From an uncultured Alphaproteobacteria bacterium (GTDB lineage Bacteria; Pseudomonadota; Alphaproteobacteria; Rhizobiales; Aestuariivirgaceae), in assembly GCA_937872985.1 (NCBI GenBank), contig CALMUW010000069.1, positions 1-42,911 of the forward strand: 42,911 nucleotides of DNA. The letters are read 5' to 3'. Below the pieces are notes generated by a model, which saw only the letters and a list, made by a program, of their open reading frames with translations, did no database searches and was not told where the DNA came from. Positions 24,607-33,682 of this stretch are shown piece after piece. Position numbers and translations under genes: made by a program. How positions within the stretch are numbered: the first letter of the stretch is position 1; each line of letters starts with the position of its first letter.

Positions 24607-26757
24607 ATGGGACGCATTCCGGATTTTTCCAAGGTGGCCTTCACCGCTTCCTCCGTGGGCGGACGATCGGTGGGCGTGTGGCACACACCGGAGGGCATCG
24701 ACGTCAAGAGCTTCTATGATGCCGCCGATGTGCAGGGGCTGAACCTCGATGCGCATTATCCCGGCATCGCGCCCTATCTGCGCGGCCCCTATCCCACCAT
24801 GTACACGACCCAGCCCTGGACCATCCGGCAATATGCCGGCTTTTCCACGGCGGAGGATTCCAACGCCTTTTACCGGCGCAATCTGGCGGCGGGACAGATG
24901 GGTCTGTCCATCGCCTTCGATCTCGCCACCCATCGCGGCTATGACTCGGACCATCCGCGCGTGGCGGGCGATGTGGGCATGGCGGGGGTGGCGATCGACT
25001 CCATCTATGACATGCGCACGCTGTTTGACGGCATTCCGCTGGACCAGATGACCGTGTCCATGACCATGAACGGCGCGGTGCTGCCCATCATGGCGCTGTA
25101 CATCGTGGCGGGCGAGGAACAGGGCGTGGCCCCGGAAAAGCTGGCGGGCACCATCCAGAACGACATTCTCAAGGAGTTCATGGTGCGGAACACCTATATC
25201 TATCCGCCCAAGGCCTCCATGCGGATCATCTCCGACATCTTCAAATACACCTCGGCCCATATGCCGAAGTTCAACTCCATCTCCATCTCCGGCTATCACA
25301 TGCAGGAGGCCGGGGCCACCGCCGACCTGGAACTCGCCTATACGCTGGCCGATGGCTATGAATATGCCAAGGCCGGGGTGGAGGCGGGCCTTGCCATCGA
25401 CAAGTTTGCGCCGCGCCTGTCGTTCTTCTGGGCCATCGGCATGAACTTCTTCATGGAGGTGGCGAAGATGCGGGCGGGACGCATGATCTGGGCCGAGCTG
25501 ATGAGCCGCTTCAACCCGAAGGACGAGCGCTCGCTGGCGCTGCGCACCCACTGTCAAACCTCCGGCTGGTCGCTGGCGGCGCAGGACGTGTTCAACAACG
25601 TGACGCGCACCATGATCGAGGCCATGGCCGCGACCCAGGGCGGCACGCAATCGCTGCACACCAACTCGCTGGATGAGGCGCTGGCGCTGCCCACCGATTT
25701 CTCGGCGCGCATTGCCCGCAACACGCAATTGCTGTTGCAGCAGGAGGCGGGCACGGCCCGGGTCATCGACCCCTGGGGCGGCAGCTATTTCGTCGAGCGG
25801 CTGACGGCGGATCTGGCGGCGCGGGCGCGCGCCCACATCGCCGAGGTGGAAAAACTGGGCGGCATGGCAGCGGCCATTGAATCCGGCGTGCCGAAGCTGC
25901 GCATCGAGGAAGCGGCAGCCCGCACCCAGGCGCGGATCGACTCCGGCGAACAGACGGTCGTTGGCGTCAACAAGTATCTCGCGGCCCAGGAGGCGGTGAT
26001 CGACATTCTCAAGGTCGATAATTCAGCGGTGCGGGCCAAGCAGATCGAGAAGCTGACGCGCCTCAAGGCCGAGCGCGACAGCGCTGACGTGGCGGCCAGG
26101 CTCGACGCCCTGGCGAAGGTGGCGGCAACGGGCGAAGGCAATCTGCTGGCCGCCGCCGTGGATGCCGCCCGGGCCAAGGCCACGGTGGGCGAGATTTCCG
26201 CCGCGCTGGAAAAGGTGTGGAACCGTCATGTGGCCGAGATCAAGGCAGTGAAGGGCGTCTATGAGGCGACCTCGCAGGATCTGGCCCGCATTGCCGAGAC
26301 CAAGAACCGGGTGAAGGCCTTTGCCGAACACGAAGCGCGGCAGCCCCGCATTCTCGTCGCCAAGATCGGTCAGGACGGCCACGACCGGGGCCAGAAGGTC
26401 ATTGCCTCGGCCTTTGCCGACATGGGCTTTGACGTGGTGATCGGTCCGCTGTTTGCAACGCCGGAGGAAGTGGCGGCCCGGGCCATCGCCGAGGATGTGC
26501 ATGTGATCGGCGTGTCCACCCTGACCGCCGGGCATCTCGCCCATATTCCGCTGCTCAAGGCAGCGCTGGACAAGGCGGGCAAGGGCAGCATCATGATCGT
26601 GGTGGGCGGGGTCATCCCGCCGCAGGATGTGGAGCCGCTGCTGGCCATGGGCGCTGCCGCCGTGTTTCCGCCGGGCACGGCCATTCCCGACGCCGCCGAC
26701 CGGGTTCTGGACCGCTTGCAGGCCCATCTGGGCTATGCCCAGCCGCCAGTGCGCTGA
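24607..26757 (+). CDS. mutB: Methylmalonyl-CoA mutase, large (alpha) subunit
   Basis: The 716-residue cobalamin enzyme interconverts methylmalonyl-CoA and succinyl-CoA, the last step of propionate use. The catalytic TIM barrel holds [38 protein letters not shown] and the radical-site [16 protein letters not shown]. The C-terminal Rossmann domain has the base-off cobalamin motif Asp590-X-His592-X2-Gly ([13 protein letters not shown]) followed by [10 protein letters not shown] and [11 protein letters not shown]. It is full length. GGAGG in the end of mutA precedes ATG 24607. The chaperone MeaB and the epimerase, often linked, are not in this window. Confidence 0.98.
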   Translation: MGRIPDFSKVAFTASSVGGRSVGVWHTPEGIDVKSFYDAADVQGLNLDAHYPGIAPYLRGPYPTMYTTQPWTIRQYAGFSTAEDSNAFYRRNLAAGQMGLSIAFDLATHRGYDSDHPRVAGDVGMAGVAIDSIYDMRTLFDGIPLDQMTVSMTMNGAVLPIMALYIVAGEEQGVAPEKLAGTIQNDILKEFMVRNTYIYPPKASMRIISDIFKYTSAHMPKFNSISISGYHMQEAGATADLELAYTLADGYEYAKAGVEAGLAIDKFAPRLSFFWAIGMNFFMEVAKMRAGRMIWAELMSRFNPKDERSLALRTHCQTSGWSLAAQDVFNNVTRTMIEAMAATQGGTQSLHTNSLDEALALPTDFSARIARNTQLLLQQEAGTARVIDPWGGSYFVERLTADLAARARAHIAEVEKLGGMAAAIESGVPKLRIEEAAARTQARIDSGEQTVVGVNKYLAAQEAVIDILKVDNSAVRAKQIEKLTRLKAERDSADVAARLDALAKVAATGEGNLLAAAVDAARAKATVGEISAALEKVWNRHVAEIKAVKGVYEATSQDLARIAETKNRVKAFAEHEARQPRILVAKIGQDGHDRGQKVIASAFADMGFDVVIGPLFATPEEVAARAIAEDVHVIGVSTLTAGHLAHIPLLKAALDKAGKGSIMIVVGGVIPPQDVEPLLAMGAAAVFPPGTAIPDAADRVLDRLQAHLGYAQPPVR

Positions 26758-26758
26758 T

Positions 26759-26799
26759 AACCGGTCCACCGGCGTCCACAGGGGCGCCAGCGACCGGTT
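26759..26799 (+). terminator. Possible hairpin terminator after mutB
   Basis: AACCGGTC (26759-26766) can pair with GACCGGTT (26792-26799), with a smaller GGCG/CGCC stem inside. Only a weak T-rich stretch follows, so this may be a pausing or mRNA-end structure rather than an efficient intrinsic terminator. Confidence 0.35.
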
Positions 26800-26840
26800 T
26801 CATCTCAATCCGGCCGGTGCGACCGGATGATTCTTCCGCC

Positions 26841-27050
26841 TCAGCGGTTGTTGGTCAGCGCGGCAATCTTGCCAGCCACCCACCAGGACAGCGGCAGAGA
26901 CACCAGAAAACCTGCAGCGGCCAGACCGATGAGCATCGTCTTGTTATTGGCCAGGGAGGGTGTCGCCAGGCCGACGGTGAACAGGATGCCCGCCAGCGTG
27001 GTGCCGATCAGGGGATAGAGAATAGCCGTCAGTTTGCCTTTGTTGCCCAT
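26841..27050 (-). CDS. Small two-helix membrane protein
   Basis: The 69-residue protein starts at ATG 27050 behind GAGGAG. It consists of two hydrophobic helices (LTAILYPLIGTTLAGILFTV and TMLIGLAAAGFLVSLPLSWWV, positions about 7-26 and 39-59) with a short turn and a basic end. Similar small proteins in Alphaproteobacteria are sometimes mislabelled CTP synthetase; nothing here supports that. The function is unknown. An FNR-like box lies 53-66 bases upstream, so it may belong to the low-oxygen response. Confidence 0.82.
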   Translation of the reverse strand: MGNKGKLTAILYPLIGTTLAGILFTVGLATPSLANNKTMLIGLAAAGFLVSLPLSWWVAGKIAALTNNR

Positions 27051-27102
27051 GGGTATTTCTCCTCGAATGGCGGTATGCTGAACGACACGTTGCGAGTCTT
27101 CG

Positions 27103-27116
27103 TTGATCCAGGTCAA
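27103..27116 (-). promoter_or_regulatory. FNR/FixK-type box (one mismatch)
   Basis: On the minus strand the site reads TTGAC-CTGG-ATCAA, one base from the FNR consensus TTGAT-N4-ATCAA and close to forms used by FnrL and FixK. Its centre is 59 bases upstream of the start of the small membrane protein gene, compatible with activation at about -41. Confidence 0.6.
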
Positions 27117-27308
27117 ATATGCGCCGGGCTGGCCGGGCTGGTCGCCGTGGTTTTTTGGCGCAGCAGGCCGGGCCGCGGTTCCCCCACATTTACATATTTG
27201 CCAGATTTTTCTTGTCCTCCGCGCGCCTTGCCTGTCAACTTCCGGGGCGAACCGTGGCCGACCGGCAACGGAGCGGCTCAGGCTTTGCCGGCCACAGCCG
27301 CCGATTTA

Positions 27309-27369
27309 ACTTCTTGATGGCGAACAATTTTTTTGACTTATGTCGATGTCGCCACAGGTCAGTTTGCTC
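27309..27369. repeat. Hairpin repeat element, degenerate copy
   Basis: This segment aligns without gaps to the second half of copies 1 and 2 and keeps 42 of 61 bases of copy 1, best at its ends (TGGCGA-CAA and GTCAG-TTGCTC). The long stem is broken by substitutions. It ends 15 bases before the start of the TAT protein and in the same orientation as the other copies. Confidence 0.55.
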
Positions 27370-27384
27370 CAGGGGGAGACAGCC

Positions 27385-28668
27385 ATGAGCCTGTCCCGAC
27401 GCACAATCTTGACCGGGGCCGCCGCCCTGCCGCTGGCGCCCGCCGCCGTGGCCGAGACCATCGAGGCCATTGGCGGCGCCGTGCAGGACCGCTTACAGCG
27501 CGCCATCGAGGCGGCCCAGGCCAAGGGCGGCGAGGTGCGGCTGGGCCCAGGCGAATTTCAGGTGGACATGCTCGACGTGACCAAGGGCGTGGCGATCAGC
27601 GGTGTGCCGGGCCAGACGATCCTGCGCAACGCCGGCGGCAGCCCGGTGCTGCGCATCACCGGGGCCAGGACGGTGTCCCTCACCGGCATCACCTTCACCA
27701 GCGCCGGCGCGGCAGGCGATCTCGTCAATGTGGGCGATTCGACCGGCGTGACGGTTGACCACTGCCAGTTTCTCGGCGGCGGCACCGGCCTTTCCTTCCG
27801 CGACTCCGCCGGGGCGGTCAGCAATTGCCATTTCCGCCATCAGGCGCAAACGGGGATCTTCAGCCTGAACGCCAGGGGCGGAGTTCAGGTGACGGCCAAC
27901 CGGGTGGAGGACATCGGCAACAACGGCATCCAGATCTGGCGCGACGCCAAGGGCGAGGACGGCAGCCAGGTTCTCGGCAACATCGTGAAGAACATAGCCG
28001 CCAATGGCGGCGGCACCGGCCAGAACGGCAATGGCATCAGCGTGTTCCGCGCCGGCAATGTCATGGTGGCCAACAACCGGGTGAGCGATTGCGCCTTTTC
28101 CGCCGTGCGCAACAATTCCGGCGACAACTGCCAGATCATCGCCAATTCCATCTCGCGCATGGGCGAGGTGTCGATCTTTTGCGAGTTCACCTTCGTCGGC
28201 GCCGTCGTCAGCAACAATCTCATCGAAGACGTGGCCTTCGGCATTTCCATTACCAACGCCAACGAGGGCGGCAGGCTGGCGGTGTGCTCGGGCAATCTGG
28301 TTCGCCGGGTGAAGGGTCATCTGGCCAGCGGCACGGAGACGGGCGGCGGCATCTCCGCCGAAGCGGACACGCTGATCACCGGCAATGTGGTGGAGGAGGT
28401 GCGGGACTTCGGCATCAGCGCAGGCTGGGGGCCCTATTGCCGCAATGTGACCATTTCCAACAACGCCATAAAGGCCTGCGCCCGCGGCGTGGTGGCCTCG
28501 GTCAGCAAGGGGGCTGGCCGGGTCATCATCCGCGAGAACACCATCACGGGCTGCACCTCAGGGGCGATCTTCGGCTTCGACCACGACAAGGAAAAGACCG
28601 GCGACCTGGCAAGGCCGGATGCCGCAACACCGGCGAACCTCACTCTGAGCAACAACCACGTTTCCTGA
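27385..28668 (+). CDS. TAT-exported parallel beta-helix protein (TIGR03808 type)
   Basis: The 427-residue protein begins at ATG 27385 behind GGGGGAG. The N-terminus carries a twin-arginine signal (SLSRRTILTGAAALPLAPA, cleavage probable near AVAE), so it is folded before export. The remainder is a series of roughly 22-residue turns rich in Asn, Gly and Val (VSDCAFSAVRNNSGDNCQII, NNLIEDVAFGISITNAN, and others), characteristic of right-handed parallel beta-helices such as pectate lyases. It matches the twin-arginine repeat family known from Rhizobiales, of unknown function. No lyase catalytic set can be fixed by eye. It is flanked by two copies of the hairpin repeat. Confidence 0.9.
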   Translation: MSLSRRTILTGAAALPLAPAAVAETIEAIGGAVQDRLQRAIEAAQAKGGEVRLGPGEFQVDMLDVTKGVAISGVPGQTILRNAGGSPVLRITGARTVSLTGITFTSAGAAGDLVNVGDSTGVTVDHCQFLGGGTGLSFRDSAGAVSNCHFRHQAQTGIFSLNARGGVQVTANRVEDIGNNGIQIWRDAKGEDGSQVLGNIVKNIAANGGGTGQNGNGISVFRAGNVMVANNRVSDCAFSAVRNNSGDNCQIIANSISRMGEVSIFCEFTFVGAVVSNNLIEDVAFGISITNANEGGRLAVCSGNLVRRVKGHLASGTETGGGISAEADTLITGNVVEEVRDFGISAGWGPYCRNVTISNNAIKACARGVVASVSKGAGRVIIRENTITGCTSGAIFGFDHDKEKTGDLARPDAATPANLTLSNNHVS

Positions 28669-28695
28669 CTTGGTGCGGTTTGCGCCTTGACTGCA

Positions 28696-28773
28696 TCAAA
28701 GCCACCGCTCTGACTTATTGTTGGCGAGCAACTTGTCTGACTTTTGCTGAGCCCAGCAAAAGTCAGGTTGCTC
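28696..28773. repeat. Hairpin repeat element, copy 2
   Basis: The element starts with TCAAAGCCACCGCT (28696-28709), the right arm of the first hairpin; the left arm is lost or decayed. The second hairpin is intact, with CTGACTTTTGCTG paired to CAGCAAAAGTCAG and the outer GAGCAAC/GTTGCTC. It fills the space between two convergent genes, and its last base is the first base of the asparaginase stop codon on the complementary strand. It could terminate both transcripts. Confidence 0.88.
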
Positions 28774-29756
28774 TAAACGGCGGACGGCACGCCGCGCACT
28801 TCGCCGACCGCAATCTTGCGCCAGTTCGACAGGGGATGCAGACGGAACCGTTCCAGATGGCGGCGTTCTTCCGCCGTCCAGACATCGAGCTTCAAGAGCG
28901 TTTCGGCCAGCGCCACCTCGGCCCCCCTGCCCTGTCCGTCATCCACCTTCAGCGCCAGCCCCAGGCCCGCGTGCGGAATGGCCGCGCCATAGACGCCCTC
29001 GGCCCCCACCTTGCAGAAGAGCCGCGGCATGGCCTGCATGATCTCGGTGTCGAAGCGGCCCGTGCCCGCCACCATGAAGGGATGGGCGCGCACGGCGGCG
29101 ATGATGCGCCGGCCCGCCGCGTGGTCCGGTGCGGCAAGGCGGGCAAAGCCCAGCGCCATGTTGGCCAGCGGCATGGCCCAGGTGGGCACCGAGCAGCCAT
29201 CCACGCCCCAGGGCGCGGCATCGAGGTCGCAATCGCAGATCCTGCCCATGGCGGCGGCAATGGCGCGCTGCACCGGGTGGTCGCGCTGGACATAGCCCAG
29301 GGGATCAGCACCCAATTGCCGGGAAAGGGCCAGCATGCCCGCATGCTTGCCGGAGCAATTGTTATGGACCTGTCCCGGCTCCGGCTGGGCGCGGACCAGG
29401 GCGTGGTGGGCCGCCTCATTGAGGGGCCAATGCGCGCCGCATTCGTAATGGGCCTCGCTCGACCCGGCCTTGGCCAGCATGGCGCGGGCGACGCGCACAT
29501 GCTCGGCCTCGCCATTGTGCGAGGAACAGCACAGGGCGATTTCCTCGTCCGAGAAGCCGAAGCGGTCGGCGGCACCGCTTTCGATCACCGGCAGGCACTG
29601 GAAGGCCTTGATGGCCGAGCGCGGAAAAACCGGCGCGGAGACATCGCCCCGTTCGAGGACGGCGTGGCCCGTGGCATCGACCACGGCCACGGCCCCACGA
29701 TGCCGGCTTTCAACAATGCCGCCGCGCAGGACTTCGGCGATGACGGGATTGGTCAT
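28773..29756 (-). CDS. Class 3 L-asparaginase (rhizobial type)
   Basis: The 327-residue protein hydrolyses L-asparagine to aspartate and ammonia. It belongs to the asparaginase II family of Rhizobium etli (ReAV), unrelated to E. coli AnsB. Residues match ReAV with an offset of one: Ser47 and Lys50 (FPRSAIKAF), Ser79 (CCSSHNGE), zinc ligands Cys134 and Lys137 (NNCSGKHAGML) and Cys188 (GVDGCSVPTW). ATG 29756 overlaps the stop of the MFS gene upstream (ATGA), so both are one operon. AAGGAT lies upstream. The 3' end abuts a hairpin repeat. Confidence 0.95.
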   Translation of the reverse strand: MTNPVIAEVLRGGIVESRHRGAVAVVDATGHAVLERGDVSAPVFPRSAIKAFQCLPVIESGAADRFGFSDEEIALCCSSHNGEAEHVRVARAMLAKAGSSEAHYECGAHWPLNEAAHHALVRAQPEPGQVHNNCSGKHAGMLALSRQLGADPLGYVQRDHPVQRAIAAAMGRICDCDLDAAPWGVDGCSVPTWAMPLANMALGFARLAAPDHAAGRRIIAAVRAHPFMVAGTGRFDTEIMQAMPRLFCKVGAEGVYGAAIPHAGLGLALKVDDGQGRGAEVALAETLLKLDVWTAEERRHLERFRLHPLSNWRKIAVGEVRGVPSAV

Positions 29757-31003
29757 GATGGATGATCCTTGAACATGTCGGCCGGGGCCGCGAGATACCA
29801 GAGGAGACCCGCCGTTTGCAGGGCGAGGAAAAGGCCATAGGCCCAGCTGTAACCCTCGGCCGCATAGCCGGTGGCCGTGGCCGGGAACCAGCCGATGATG
29901 AGGCCGATCAGGGCCTGGGCGGCAAAGGCCACCACGAACATGACGAAGTTGATGGTGGCGTTGGAGCGGCCCGCCAGACCTGGCCCGACATGGGCGGCAA
30001 ACCACGGAAAGGCAAGGAAGGCCGACTGGCCGGTGCCCGCCATGACCATGAGCGCCGGAAGGGCCAGCGACTTGATCTGCGCGGTGAGGAGCGCCAGCGC
30101 CGCCATGTAGATGAGAACGAAGCCGAGCATGATGGTCATGGTGCCGAAGCCCCGCCGCTGCAGGCGGTCGGCGATGAGGCCCACCAGCAGGTTTCCGGCG
30201 ACGAAGGCCAGCGCCATGAGAAAGAGGTGCGTGGCCACGCCATCGCGCGGCAGGCCCAGCACATCGCGCAGCCAGGGGCCGCTCCACAGGGTGATGATGG
30301 CCATGGAAACGCCGGTGGAGAGGCCAGTGAGCGGGGCGATGCGCCAGAACAGCGGCAGCCTGAGGATGGCGATGAGCTGGTCCACCTGGGCGCGGAAGGG
30401 GGCTGCGGTCTTGACCTCGCCGGGACGGTTGGGAACGATGGTGAAGATGAGGCCCGCCGCCACGACGCAAAGTGTGCCCAGCACCATGAAGGCACCGCGC
30501 CAGCCCCAATGCGCCACCATGAGTGCCGTGGGCTTGGTGGCCATGACCACGCCCAGCCCGCCCGCCGCCAGGAACATGCTGTTGGACAGCGACCGCCGCG
30601 CCGGGGGCACCCACTCCGACGAGGACTTGAGGCTGGCCATGAGCCCCGCCGAGAAACCAAGACCGATGACGGCGCGGGCCGCCACCAGGGTGGCAAAGCC
30701 GGGCGCGGCGGCAAAGGCGAAGATGCCCGCCGCAGCCACGAGGATGAGCAGGCTTTGCACGCGCCGCGCACCATAGCGGTCGAGCAGCACGCCGAGCGGC
30801 AGTTGAAAGAGAGCGAAGGACAGGAGGTAGGCCGAGGTGAGCACCCCCAGCTCTGCGGGGGTGAGGTGGAAATCCGCCACCAGATCCGGCGCCACCACGG
30901 CGTTCACCGTGCGCAGCGTATAGGACAGCACATAGGCCGCCGCGAAGGGCACGAGCGCCCGCAGAATGAGCGGCAGAGGGGGCGGGCTTTCGGTTTGCGT
31001 CAT
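29753..31003 (-). CDS. MFS transporter
   Basis: The 416-residue membrane protein has twelve predicted helices in two halves, with the MFS motif A region GVLLDRYGARRVQ between helices 2 and 3 and a matching GLIADRLQRRG in the second half. It starts at ATG 31003 (MTQTESPPPLP); a GTG at 31030 is possible, and neither has a strong ribosome binding site. It overlaps the asparaginase gene by four bases. Coupling suggests uptake of asparagine or a related amide, or export of a product, but no substrate motif is visible. Confidence 0.9.
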   Translation of the reverse strand: MTQTESPPPLPLILRALVPFAAAYVLSYTLRTVNAVVAPDLVADFHLTPAELGVLTSAYLLSFALFQLPLGVLLDRYGARRVQSLLILVAAAGIFAFAAAPGFATLVAARAVIGLGFSAGLMASLKSSSEWVPPARRSLSNSMFLAAGGLGVVMATKPTALMVAHWGWRGAFMVLGTLCVVAAGLIFTIVPNRPGEVKTAAPFRAQVDQLIAILRLPLFWRIAPLTGLSTGVSMAIITLWSGPWLRDVLGLPRDGVATHLFLMALAFVAGNLLVGLIADRLQRRGFGTMTIMLGFVLIYMAALALLTAQIKSLALPALMVMAGTGQSAFLAFPWFAAHVGPGLAGRSNATINFVMFVVAFAAQALIGLIIGWFPATATGYAAEGYSWAYGLFLALQTAGLLWYLAAPADMFKDHPS

Positions 31004-31092
31004 GCGCCAGTCACTTTGGTTGCGGCGCACAGGCTTGCGGAATTTCGCCGCGGGCGCAAGGGCCAGACCGGCAGGGCGGCTGGACCGCCGGG

Positions 31093-31269
31093 CTACTTCT
31101 TCTCGTCCTTGTCGGGCGGCGGCAGGGGACGCTCCTCATCGTTCAGGGCCCGCCAGGCGGCCCCGTCGAGATCATCATACTGGCCGGACTTGAGCGTCCA
31201 CATGAAGATGGCGAGCCAGATGGCGCCGAGAATGAGCGCGATGGGAATGAGAAAGAAGAGCGTGTTCAT
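31093..31269 (-). CDS. ccoS: cbb3 oxidase maturation protein CcoS
   Basis: The 58-residue protein reads MNTLFFLIPIALILG and continues through one transmembrane helix to a short acidic and Pro-rich tail ending DKDEKK. The segment FMWTLKSGQYDDLDGAAWR is the CcoS/FixS signature. ATG 31269 overlaps the ccoI stop by ATGA, as in other species. CcoS is needed for assembly of heme and copper into the cbb3 oxidase. It is the last gene of the ccoGHIS operon. Confidence 0.93.
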   Translation of the reverse strand: MNTLFFLIPIALILGAIWLAIFMWTLKSGQYDDLDGAAWRALNDEERPLPPPDKDEKK

Positions 31270-33575
31270 TCGGCGGCCTGCGGCGGAGCGGGAAGGGTCA
31301 TGATGGCTGAATCCTCCGGTTTGCGGCCTGCGGGCGGCTCAGCCGCGGGCAAGGCGCTGGACAAGGGGGCCCGCCAGCCCAGAAGCAGAGCATTGGCGAC
31401 CACCAATATGGAGGATGTGGACATGGCCACCGCCGCAATCAAGGGGGTAACGAAGCCCATGACGGCAATGGGAACCGCGAGTGCGTTATAGAGCAGCGCC
31501 AGGATGAAATTCTGCTTCACGGTGCGCTGGGCGCGCGCCGCCAGGGCCCGGGCGTCGGCCACCGCCAGCAGCGAGTGACCAAGGAACACCGTGTCCGCCG
31601 CGGTGCGGCCGATGTCCGAGGCCGTGGCGGGCGCCATGGAGGTGAAGCCCGCCGCCAGCGCCGGAGCGTCGTTGATGCCGTCGCCGACCATGAGGACCTT
31701 GCGGCCTTCGGCCTGGAGGGCCGAGACGCGGGAGAGTTTTTCCTCCGGCGTCTGGCGGGCATGATAATCCTCAATGCCGAGAAGCTTTGCCAGCCGGGTC
31801 ACGGCGGCGGGGCGGTCGCCCGAGAGCAGCATGACCTTGAGGCCCGAGGCGGTGAGCTTGCGGATGGTGGCCGCGGCTTCGGGGCGCAACTCGTCTTCGA
31901 AGGCAAAAAGGTGCAAGAGCCTGCCCTGACGGGTGAGCGCGAATTCCATGCTGGCGGCGTCAGGCGCTTCGGCGAGGCCGCACCACAGGCGATGGCCCAG
32001 GCGGACCGTTTCACCACCGACCATCGCCTCCAACCCGCTGCCGGGAATCTCGCGCACGTCACTGACGGCGGCGGGTGTGACAGCGGCGGCAGAGGCGGCG
32101 CGCACCACCGCCTTGGACAGGGGGTGGCGGCTGTGCTGCGCCAGGCCTGCGGCCAGCGCGAGCAACTCCGGCGGCACAGACGCGGCGTCGAGCAGGACCG
32201 GATGACCCAGGGTGAGGGTGCCGGTCTTGTCGAAGACGACCGTATCCACCTGGGACAGCTTTTCCAGCACCGCGCCATCCTTCACCATGACGCCGCGCCG
32301 GAACAAGAGCCCGGTGGCCACCACCTGCACCGCCGGAACCGCAAGGCCGAGCGCGCAGGGACAGGTGATGATGAGAACGGCGATGGCGTTCATCAGCGCC
32401 GTGTGCCAGTTGTGGCTATAAAGCAACCAGCCGAGAAGGGTGATGCCCGCCATGGTGTGCACGGTGGGGGCATAGTGCCTGGCCAGGCGGTCGGCCAGTT
32501 GCACATAGCGCGACTGCGACTGTTCGGCCACCGCCATGAGGCGCATCAGCTCGGCGATGAAGGTGTCCTCGCCGGTTGCGGTGATGCGCACGGTGAGCGG
32601 AGCAGAAAGGTTCATGGTGCCGGACTGCACCTCGGTGCCGGGGCGCGCCACCTCCGGCACGGATTCGCCGGTGACCACTGAACGGTCCAGTTCCGATACG
32701 CCTTCCGCCACCACGCCATCGGCGGCCAGCCTTTCGCCCACTGCCACCAGCAGGGTCATGTCCTTTTTCAGTGCCGCCGCGGGCACGATGCGGGCCATGC
32801 CATTCTCGATGATGGTGGCGACCTGCGGCATGAGCAGCGTGAGGTTGGAGATGGCCGAGCGGGCACGGGCGCGCATCATGTGATCGAGGGTGCGACCCGC
32901 CAGCAGGAAGAACAGCAGCGTCACCGCCGCATCGAAGAAGGCATGTTCGGCGTGGTGCAATGTTTCGTAGAGCGACATGACGGTCGCCAGCAGCACGCCC
33001 AGCGAGATGGGCACGTCCATGTTGACCCGGCCATGACGCAGGGCCGCCATGGCGGAAGTGAAGAAGGGCCGCCCGGCGTAGATGACGGTGGGCAGAGCGA
33101 TGAGGGCCGATATCCAGTGGAACAGGTCGCGCGTGGCGCCTTCGGCCCCGGACCAGACGGAGACGGAGAGCAGCATGATGTTGCAGGCGGCAAAACCGGC
33201 CACCGCCAGCGCCCGCAACAGCGCCTTGCCCTCCTCCTGTTCGGAGAGGATGCCATTCTCGCGCGGATCGAAGGGGCGCGCCGTATAGCCGAGATCGGCC
33301 AGGGTCTGCATGAAGTCCTGCGGCTCGGCCTCGCCATCGCGCCAGACCACGGCGACGCGCTGGGCGGTGAGATTGACCCGGGCCGAAACCACGCCGGGCA
33401 CGGCATTGAGGCTGGGTTCGATGCCGCCGATGCAGGCCACGCAATTGGCCTCCGGCACGATGAATTCGATCCGGCTGCGGCCGGGGCCTGCCCTGGTGAT
33501 CCAGTGGCGCGCCTCATCGCCCGTCAGGGGAACGACGGGGACATCGGCACCGGGGGCTGGACAGCAAACGGCCAT
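31266..33575 (-). CDS. ccoI: Copper-transporting P1B-ATPase CcoI (FixI)
   Basis: The 769-residue ATPase supplies copper to the cbb3 oxidase. In order: a vicinal Cys4-Cys5 pair, a heavy-metal domain with Cys45-X2-Cys48 (ANCVACIGG), six to eight membrane helices with the transport motif CPC in ITCPCALGLA, the phosphorylation site DKTGTLT, the HP motif in QHSRHPLSKAV, and the hinge GDGINDAPALAAG. The GESVPEV phosphatase motif is also present. The copper type and the position before ccoS identify it as CcoI rather than CopA. The start at 33575 has a weak ribosome binding site; 107 bases separate it from ccoH. Confidence 0.96.
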   Translation of the reverse strand: MAVCCPAPGADVPVVPLTGDEARHWITRAGPGRSRIEFIVPEANCVACIGGIEPSLNAVPGVVSARVNLTAQRVAVVWRDGEAEPQDFMQTLADLGYTARPFDPRENGILSEQEEGKALLRALAVAGFAACNIMLLSVSVWSGAEGATRDLFHWISALIALPTVIYAGRPFFTSAMAALRHGRVNMDVPISLGVLLATVMSLYETLHHAEHAFFDAAVTLLFFLLAGRTLDHMMRARARSAISNLTLLMPQVATIIENGMARIVPAAALKKDMTLLVAVGERLAADGVVAEGVSELDRSVVTGESVPEVARPGTEVQSGTMNLSAPLTVRITATGEDTFIAELMRLMAVAEQSQSRYVQLADRLARHYAPTVHTMAGITLLGWLLYSHNWHTALMNAIAVLIITCPCALGLAVPAVQVVATGLLFRRGVMVKDGAVLEKLSQVDTVVFDKTGTLTLGHPVLLDAASVPPELLALAAGLAQHSRHPLSKAVVRAASAAAVTPAAVSDVREIPGSGLEAMVGGETVRLGHRLWCGLAEAPDAASMEFALTRQGRLLHLFAFEDELRPEAAATIRKLTASGLKVMLLSGDRPAAVTRLAKLLGIEDYHARQTPEEKLSRVSALQAEGRKVLMVGDGINDAPALAAGFTSMAPATASDIGRTAADTVFLGHSLLAVADARALAARAQRTVKQNFILALLYNALAVPIAVMGFVTPLIAAVAMSTSSILVVANALLLGWRAPLSSALPAAEPPAGRKPEDSAIMTLPAPPQAAE

Positions 33576-33682
33576 GGGGTGAGCTTAGCCTGCTTTCACG
33601 GCAAACGGAATGTGCCCGGCGGCACAGCACGAACCAAATTGGCGTGAGGGGCCATGGATGGTCCCGGCGGGCGGCGTGGCGA

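Larger units (their letters stand above)
27051..27384. other. Regulatory gap between divergent genes
   Basis: This 334-base stretch separates the leftward two-helix protein and the rightward TAT protein. It holds the FNR-like box (27103-27116), an unassigned GC-rich middle (27120-27300) with no convincing ORF, a degenerate copy of the hairpin repeat (27309-27369), and the GGGGGAG ribosome binding site at 27372-27378. The short open frames in it lack start signals and codon character. Confidence 0.6.

Noticed and set aside
27825..29765. 646-residue plus-strand frame across the TAT protein and asparaginase genes
   Set aside because: It runs through the hairpin repeat and is antisense to the class 3 asparaginase; no domain is recognisable.
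29762..31303. 513-residue plus-strand frame
   Set aside because: It is antisense to the MFS and ccoS genes, with shadow-like composition.
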